In this document: positions 20,685 through 25,616 of the stretch, one piece after another
Numbering within the stretch: position 1 is the stretch's first letter
How the letters are laid out: each line of letters opens with the position of its first letter
Origin: Entrophospora sp. SA101
Lineage: Eukaryota; Glomeromycota; Glomeromycetes; Entrophosporales; Entrophosporaceae
DNA length: 25,616 nucleotides
NCBI GenBank assembly: GCA_958430865.1
Contig: CAUDNR010000235.1
Span: forward strand, 1 to 25,616
Direction of reading: 5' to 3'
Notes under the pieces: model-generated
Databases searched by the model: none
What the model saw: only the letters and a program-made list of their open reading frames with translations
What the model was told of the DNA's origin: nothing
Position numbers and translations under genes: made by a program

Positions 20685-22373
20685 ATGGCATTACAAACAA
20701 AAAAAGTGATATCACTTTTACCTTCAGCAGCAGAAATAATTGCTTTAATAACAGATGATACCAACAATTCGATTCAACTTGTTGGCAGAAGTCATGAAGA
20801 TGATTATCCTAGTTACGTGACTTCTTTACCAATTTTAACAGCTCCAAAGTAATTATTATAAATTTTAATTGTGCCAAAAAAGTAATGAACAAAATAATTG
20901 ATTTAAATATATATGGATGTGTGCAGGTGTTTTTGATGTTGTTAATAATAATAACATTTGATTAATTCATGGGATAAAAAAAATCTTCCAGAACTAAATT
21001 TACAACATCTGCCGATGTTGATGTACAAGTATCACAACTTCTTGCAGAAGGGAAAAGTCTTTACGAATTAGATAAAGGTTTATTGAAAAGTCTGAAACCA
21101 GATGTAATAGTCACACAAGTAAGTAAATTGGGGGTTTTCTAATTTGTTGACGTTTCTATGATGCTAATTAAAGAAATGTTATTTAGGACCTTTGTAATGT
21201 TTGTTCAATCGATTTAAATACTGTCCAAAAGATAGCGAAAGAAATGGATCCTGGTATTACATATATATCACATATATTTAATATTAATTAACTAATTAAA
21301 ATTAATAATAATTTTTTTTAAAAAAAAGTTCCAGATGTGGTTACATTGAGCCCAATGTCAATTGAAGTAATCATTAATTAATTATATTTTTTTTTAATTA
21401 TATTTTTTAATTATATTTTTTAAAAAGCTTTACATATTTAATATACAAGGATGTAGTAGAATCAGTTAGAAAGGTGGGATTATCACTTGGAGCAATAGAA
21501 AAATCAGATAAAGTGATTTCATCACTTCAATCACGCATTAAAATTGCAAGAGAAGCAGCATCAAGGTCAAAAAATAATGGACTGGAACCAGTAAAAGTGG
21601 CATTTTTTGAATGGTGTGATCCTATTTATCTTGGTGGACATTGGACTCCTCAATTGATTCGTTGGAGTAATGTGTGTATGATAAATCGATTAATTAAAAA
21701 TAGTAATATTTTTTATAAATATAATATACGAATAATAAATATATATTATCTTTTAGGGAATCCAAGTGATAAATGATTGTAAAGATGAAGAAATTGCTCA
21801 AGCTGGAGCATCACCTTCGTATGGTTTATTTTATTTTAAGAATTCAAATTAGATGAGAAATATTATTATTTAAATGTATAAATTGTTTAATTAATTATTG
21901 ATAAAAGTTAGATTCCGAGTGCCTCCTCAAGAAATTCTTGATTCTAAACCTGAAATTTTAATAATTTGTCCATGTGGTTTAAATCTTGACGAAACAAAAA
22001 AAGAATATGAAAAAACTTTGTTGCCTTCAAATTGGTGGCCCGAATTAGCCAATAATGCTAAAAAAATTGCATTGGTTGATGGAAATCAGGTAAAATATAA
22101 AATGTATACATGTGTATATTTATATATTTTTATTTTTATTTTATATATATATATATATTTATTTATATATTATATTAATATTAAAGATGTTTAATCGTCC
22201 AGGACCTCGTAAGTTTATTATTTTTGATTAATATTTACACTTTTCTTTATTACTAAATTCTCTTGTTAATTAAAAAAAAAGGTCTTGTTGATGCACTTGA
22301 ATGGCTTGTTGGATATATTAATGACATGCCAGAAATAATTCCAAAAAATTTTCCTTATGAGAATTTGAAATAA
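20685..22373 (+). CDS. BtuF/FepB-fold (helical-backbone metal receptor) solute-binding-like protein, nine exons
   Basis: The exons are 20685-20848, 20992-21118, 21187-21253, 21329-21366, 21450-21671, 21757-21818, 21912-22089, 22187-22208 and 22282-22373, with GT-AG introns and consistent phase, giving 323 residues. The sequence follows bacterial class III periplasmic binding proteins for cobalamin and ferric chelates. It opens with VISLLPSAAEIIALI and LVGRSHEDDYP. LLKSLKPDVIVTQDLCNVCS comes next, then VVTLSPMSIEDVVESVRKVG. VAFFEWCDPIYLGGHWTPQL precedes FRVPPQEILDSKPEILIICP, and the C-terminal motif is FNRPGPRLVDALEWLVGYI. No signal peptide or lipobox is present: the first strand begins at residue 8, so a cytosolic location is inferred. 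No permease or ATPase partner is nearby. The ligand is unknown. It probably traces to bacterial ancestry, but it has acquired eight introns. Confidence 0.88.
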
Positions 22374-22539
22374 ATAAAAAGTTAAAAATAACAATATAAT
22401 AATGACAGAAAAATATCAATAATTTTATTTTAAAAAAAAAATTTGTTTAAATTATTTTTTCTTTTGTGATTATTAAATATTAGTATTAGGGTTATTATTT
22501 TATTTTTATTGTAATTTTTAAAGTATTGACCTCAGATTT
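22374..22539. other. 3' flank of the BtuF-like gene
   Basis: A-rich then T-rich sequence with a probable polyadenylation region (AATAAATAAAAAG directly after the stop). No gene is seen. Confidence 0.5.
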
Positions 22540-22628
22540 ATGGCAGCAGCAACATTATATGAACTGCAAACAAAAGTTCTAGCTCCTACTACTACAAATT
22601 CATATAATGAGCTGACTAACGCAACGAG
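22540..22628 (+). other. short ATG-led open segment ending at a GT donor
   Basis: The ATG at 22540 opens 29 codons (MAAATLYELQTKVLAPTTTN...) and ends at ACGAG followed by GTAATG. Composition looks coding, but no following exon could be joined, and the 3' flank overlaps the TnpB-like remnant. It may be an isolated first exon or chance. Confidence 0.2.
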
Positions 22629-22639
22629 GTAATGGTCAA

Positions 22640-23120
22640 AGATCCTGGCTCTTCCATTATTATCCTTTCATAAATAATGGATAATGATCAGATGTTACGT
22701 GAAACATTGATATAAAGCCGTGCACATATTCACAAGTTGCCAAACCTGGTAGACGTTTTCCACTTGTCCATTTCAGCAAGAACAAATGATATAAGTACCA
22801 AACTCGTAACCTGCCATGCTTTTTATAATTGTACAAAGAGCTGTTTTTTAGGATCAGATGGATTTCTATGGCTACTGGATGAGAAAAACCTATCTCCGTA
22901 TGCTACGATAGTTCTTGGACGATTTCGTGGTAAACCTTCTGCTTATTAATATATGTTTTAAAATGAGAGTGACGCCAGTGCCTAGTACCATGAAATACAA
23001 GCAATGTTGAGAGGTGACCAAGAACATAACGTAAATAAGCTCGTATTGAAGAACTGATGTGACAGACGAAGTTGTTTGAATGTTCCAAGGCACAATTAGA
23101 CTTTATCAGAAATAAGTAGT
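22640..23120 (-). pseudogene. TnpB/Fanzor-like transposon nuclease remnant (RuvC end plus zinc ribbon)
   Basis: Read 5' to 3' on the minus strand, the first frame gives YLRYVLGHLSTLLVFHGTR then HFKTYINKQKVYHEIVQELS. A frameshift leads to RPRTIVAYGDRFFSSSSHRN and PSDPKKQLFVQL. Another leads to GYEFGTYIICSC (stop) NGQVENVYQVWQLVNMCTAL, and then LYINVSRNI. The order matches the C-terminal half of eukaryotic TnpB-like (Fanzor-type) proteins. A helical lead-in comes first, then a strand with a GD (RuvC), an E-(F/Y)-x-T-S-type segment, the Cys-rich ribbon, and an N-R-D-x-N-x-S-R-N-like end, here LYINVSRN with the Asp lost. At least three frameshifts and one stop make it dead. The identification rests on motif order recalled from the family, without a search. 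Confidence 0.5.
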
Positions 23121-23384
23121 TATGAAGTTTTTAGTTCTTTTATATCAACTTAACTAACCTCTTATTGTTCTTTTCAATGTGCAATTTTCTTTATACCGGT
23201 TTTCATTCTTCTTTTTTTCTCCTTGCACTGCATTTAACTGATTGTTTTTTATACATGCAACAAAAGAGGGTTGAAAAAATGAAACAATTAAGAAAGAATA
23301 CAAGTGAAAATTTTAGAGACAGTTGTCCCAAGTCAGCAAAATCCGAATTAAAATACTTATTATGCAGTACAAAATCATGCTAAC

Positions 23385-23612
23385 ACTGAAAGGGTACGTT
23401 TTTGTTTCCGCATAAACCATACGAAATATGTATAGAATGTTAACATACTGAAATGTAATAGTTTTGTTTCCGCATAAAACATACAGAGCAAGTACTGAAT
23501 GTATGGCATACTGAAATGGTACGTTTTTGATTATGTATAAAACATTCATAAATAGATGCAGTGAGTAACGTACTGAAATGGTATAACATTCGTAATAGAT
23601 ATGGGGTGAGTG
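23385..23612 (+). repeat. 62-bp tandem repeat, about 3.6 copies
   Basis: Copies begin with ACTGAAA at 23385, 23447, 23510 and 23572, giving periods of 62, 63 and 62 bp. Shared internal blocks are GGTACGTTTTTG, TTTCCGCATAAA and CATAC. The fourth copy fades after about 40 bp. Copies are clearly diverged. The array sits between the TnpB-like and integrase remnants. Confidence 0.85.
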
Positions 23613-23783
23613 ACAAGATCCTTGACGAGACTATAGATTTTTTCTCATTTTCGTGGTTTATGTCTATTTCTTTACATAACTCTCGATTAGTATCTAGCAG
23701 TTGTAAGTAGGCAGTATCGATTTGGAAATTCATCTCAAAAATACAGTCTTGACTTATAATATAAATTATAGCATCTCACGATA

Positions 23784-24828
23784 ATGGCAATGAGTATCCC
23801 TACCATTATAATCAGCGCTGATGAGGAGTTAAAAATCATTCTTCATCTAATTTGTTATCATGTACCTGGATTTTATTCGAATGCCAAAAAATTGTTAGAT
23901 GCACGCAGAAAAGAAGATTATAGATTTCGCCTCACTGACATTGAATCCTGGCTTAATCATCAGTTCATCCATCAAGTATTTCTCTTTCCATCAAAATGCA
24001 AAGCAGAAGCAGGATTCCAGAAGATATCTATTCCTAACAAAGTACATCAGTGCGATCTGTTGACCCATAGCTATGATAAAGCTGGACGTTTGTTGACATC
24101 AAAGAATAGTTTAGAAGTTTGGAATGCTATCAAATAAATTTACAATGATCACAACAACCCTTTCACATGGTCGAAATTATTGATACTGGACATTTTTCGC
24201 AGGGAATGCAATGATATATGTTTCTATTTGGGTTGTTGATCTTTATAGTTTGAAAGTCTAGCATTGGTTAAAGCAGTAAAACGAAGATTAGCACAAATAA
24301 TATACAAAATTCAATATATATGCTATAGAATCTAAATTACCAGCAGGAGAGCGTTCAACATTATGGAATAAAATTCTCAAAGTAATTTTTGATAATATGA
24401 ACAACAGCCTACACGATTAATTGGAATGACCCCATCCCATGCTATGACATTGGAGAAAGTGATATCTAAACCTTCCATAAAGCCCAAGAAGCCAATTGGA
24501 GAAGATGAAGAGCAAATACCAAAAGGAACTATTGTTCAATACTTATTAAAACCAGGTGTGCTAGAAGGTAGACATAGGCATCACGCAACCGATCCATACT
24601 GGAGCCTGCAAGTTTATCGAATCAGGAAAGTTGTTGTTGGAAAGGATCCACCTCAACCTGCCTTATATTATCTTGAAAAAGGATGTAATCCTTGTAGACC
24701 ATTCAAGAGGAAGGCATTGCAAATAGTTGATATGGAAAAATTAGAATACCCACCAGACGAATTTATCCAGAAATATCATTATCAATCAATACCAATTTGG
24801 AGATCACCATTATCAATTAGGATGTAGC
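23784..24828 (+). pseudogene. rve-type DDE integrase, decayed copy
   Basis: The first part (23784-24137) has a helical N-terminal region (DIESWLNHQFIHQVFLF) and the start of the integrase core, NKVHQCDLLTHSYDKAG, whose Asp (codon 24054-24056) is the expected first catalytic residue. It then jumps to LLTSKNSLEVWNAI, so the strands in between are deleted. An in-frame TAA at 24135 is followed by continuing homology (IYNDHNNPFTWSKLLILD, the second Asp). At least two frameshifts lie between 24250 and 24420. The last part (24426-24827) is an intact C-terminal region: RLIGMTPSHAM, then HRHHATDPYWSLQVYRIRK, PALYYL and KRKALQIVDME. This domain order is that of transposon-derived integrases abundant in Rhizophagus genomes. 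The copy cannot make a full enzyme. Confidence 0.7.
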
Positions 24829-25165
24829 CATGCTAATGGTTATGGTATTATTTTAGTACAAAGAGCTTTAGAAATATTTAACCAAATAACTTAATTACAA
24901 TATAAAAGAGTTATTAGTTTATTAAATTAACCAAAAAAAAAGATTAATTTTAAAAGAATAACTGATAAATATTGACACTTTCAATATTTACTAATAGGCT
25001 TTTAGACTATATGGGGCATACTGCAACAAAACCAGACAAAGTGAACATTGGTATAACCAAGAATTTTAGGGATCAAAATTTAGTCATTTGTAATGTGATC
25101 ATAATTAATATCCCATTTACTATCTTAGTGATATATAGAACTATTTCTATATAAAAATAGTTAAT
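24829..25165 (+). other. interrupted open fragments after the integrase remnant
   Basis: Two short protein-like stretches are visible. At about 24816-24893 the frame reads GCSHANGYGIILVQRALEIF and stops at TAA. At about 24990-25095 it reads LLDYMGHTATKPDKVNIGIT and onward to a GTGATC. Neither is recognised. They may belong to the integrase element or be upstream exons of the next ORF. Confidence 0.25.
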
Positions 25166-25192
25166 ATGAAGCTAATTTACATTAGGTCTACC

Positions 25193-25420
25193 ATGGAACC
25201 CAAGAATTATAGCACCATTAGAAGTATTCTAAAAAAAGAACAAGGTGAAAAAATTGCACCCTATATTTTCAAAATAAATGATGCTCAGGCACTTGAAGCT
25301 TATCTAAGGAAAGAAAAGATTACTTATGAAATTTATCAAGAAGAAAGAAAAATAATAAATGTTAAAAAAAGAAAGCATCATGATGATGCATTATTACCTA
25401 ATAAAAAGCAAAATCTTTAA
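25193..25420 (+). CDS. small hypothetical protein or last exon, Lys-rich C-terminus
   Basis: From the ATG at 25193 the frame encodes 75 residues (MEPKNYSTIRSILKKEQGEK, then YIFKINDAQALEAYLRKEK) and ends in a basic tail with VKKRKHHDD, a possible nuclear localisation signal. The frame stays open upstream to an ATG at 25166, but an ACATTAG acceptor-like site directly before 25187 suggests this is a downstream exon. A TATAAAAATAG lies at 25150-25160. The family is not recognised; given the surroundings it may be transposon-borne. Confidence 0.35.
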   Translation: MEPKNYSTIRSILKKEQGEKIAPYIFKINDAQALEAYLRKEKITYEIYQEERKIINVKKRKHHDDALLPNKKQNL

Positions 25421-25526
25421 AAGAAAATAACTATCATTTTCTTTGATAATTGGAATAAATTTCAATTTACAAGAGGAAAGCATTTCCTCAATTCTTTTTA
25501 AATTACTTTTTTATTTTCAATCAAGG

Positions 25527-25616
25527 TCATCTTTTAGTCTCTTTAACTTCAATTTGAGCAACTTGTTGAGAAGTTAACTGTTCTAACTGAGTCTTTAACC
25601 TTTTGATTTCCTCTTT
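25527..25616 (-). CDS. C-terminal end of a coiled-coil protein, partial at right edge
   Basis: The minus-strand frame is open from the window end to a TGA at 25527-25529 and gives 29 residues with a clear heptad pattern (KEEIKRLKTQLEQLTSQQVA), ending KETKR. It is the tail of a gene lying mostly outside the window, convergent with the small ORF at 25193. A Leu/Gln/Lys-rich coiled coil alone does not define a function. Confidence 0.5.
   Translation of the reverse strand, partial: KEEIKRLKTQLEQLTSQQVAQIEVKETKR

Noticed and set aside
22737..22949. Plus-strand frame that looks protein-like (PNLVDVFHLSISARTN)
   Set aside because: The opposite strand gives ordered TnpB/Fanzor-like motifs over the same bases, so the plus frame is more likely its shadow.
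23440..23733. Minus-strand 97-codon frame
   Set aside because: Most of it runs through the 62-bp tandem repeat and has no recognised motif. It could be an upstream part of the TnpB-like remnant, but I cannot support this.
1..25616. tRNA, rRNA and CRISPR arrays
   Set aside because: Scanning by eye found no cloverleaf with A and B boxes, no rRNA-like conserved stretch and no spaced identical repeats other than the 62-bp array, which has no unique spacers.

Overview
The window looks like nuclear DNA of an AT-rich fungus. It carries many short GT-AG introns, and its conserved genes are typical eukaryotic ones: COP9 signalosome subunit 4, the NatA auxiliary subunit, a fungal-type homoserine kinase and an SLC25 carrier. 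It also carries a large and varied load of decayed transposons. This combination, and the style of the RNase H, integrase and hAT fragments, resembles Glomeromycotina (Rhizophagus-type arbuscular mycorrhizal fungi). The assignment is inference from recognition, not from a search.

Layout. 1-2657: an open segment at the left edge, a retrotransposon RNase H remnant on the minus strand, and a candidate multi-exon plus-strand gene of unknown function (854-2108) that does not join cleanly. 2666-5120: a structurally complete hAT transposon with near-perfect terminal inverted repeats, a perfect 8-bp target duplication and an uninterrupted three-exon transposase. 5178-6743: an L-2-hydroxyglutarate dehydrogenase-like FAD oxidoreductase whose ATG lies only 57 bp from the hAT end. 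6744-7515: spacer with two small inverted-repeat elements. 7516-9025: CSN4 (4 exons). 9252-13656, minus: NAA15/NAT1 (21 exons, two of them with GC donors), convergent with CSN4. 13899-15168: homoserine kinase THR1 (3 exons), divergent from NAA15 over a 242-bp shared promoter interval. 15169-17436: spacer with a decayed Tc1/mariner transposase and another decayed coding fragment. 17437-18894, minus: mitochondrial carrier (7 exons). 18895-20684: spacer with short GC-rich tandem repeats. 20685-22373: a nine-exon gene for a cytosolic-looking BtuF/FepB-fold (helical-backbone metal receptor) protein, including a 22-nt micro-exon. 22540-25616: transposon graveyard with a TnpB/Fanzor-like remnant (minus), a 62-bp tandem repeat, an rve-type integrase pseudogene (plus), a small unknown ORF and the C-terminal end of a coiled-coil protein running off the right edge.

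The host genes belong to unrelated housekeeping pathways: protein N-acetylation, cullin deneddylation, threonine synthesis, 2-hydroxyglutarate repair and mitochondrial transport. They do not form a cluster. I see no new multi-gene system. The most interesting items are the intact hAT element next to the L2HGDH-like start, the bacterial-type solute-binding-fold protein spread over nine exons, the two GC-AG introns in NAA15, and the decayed TnpB/Fanzor-like locus. All exon models were built by hand from splice signals and reading frame.
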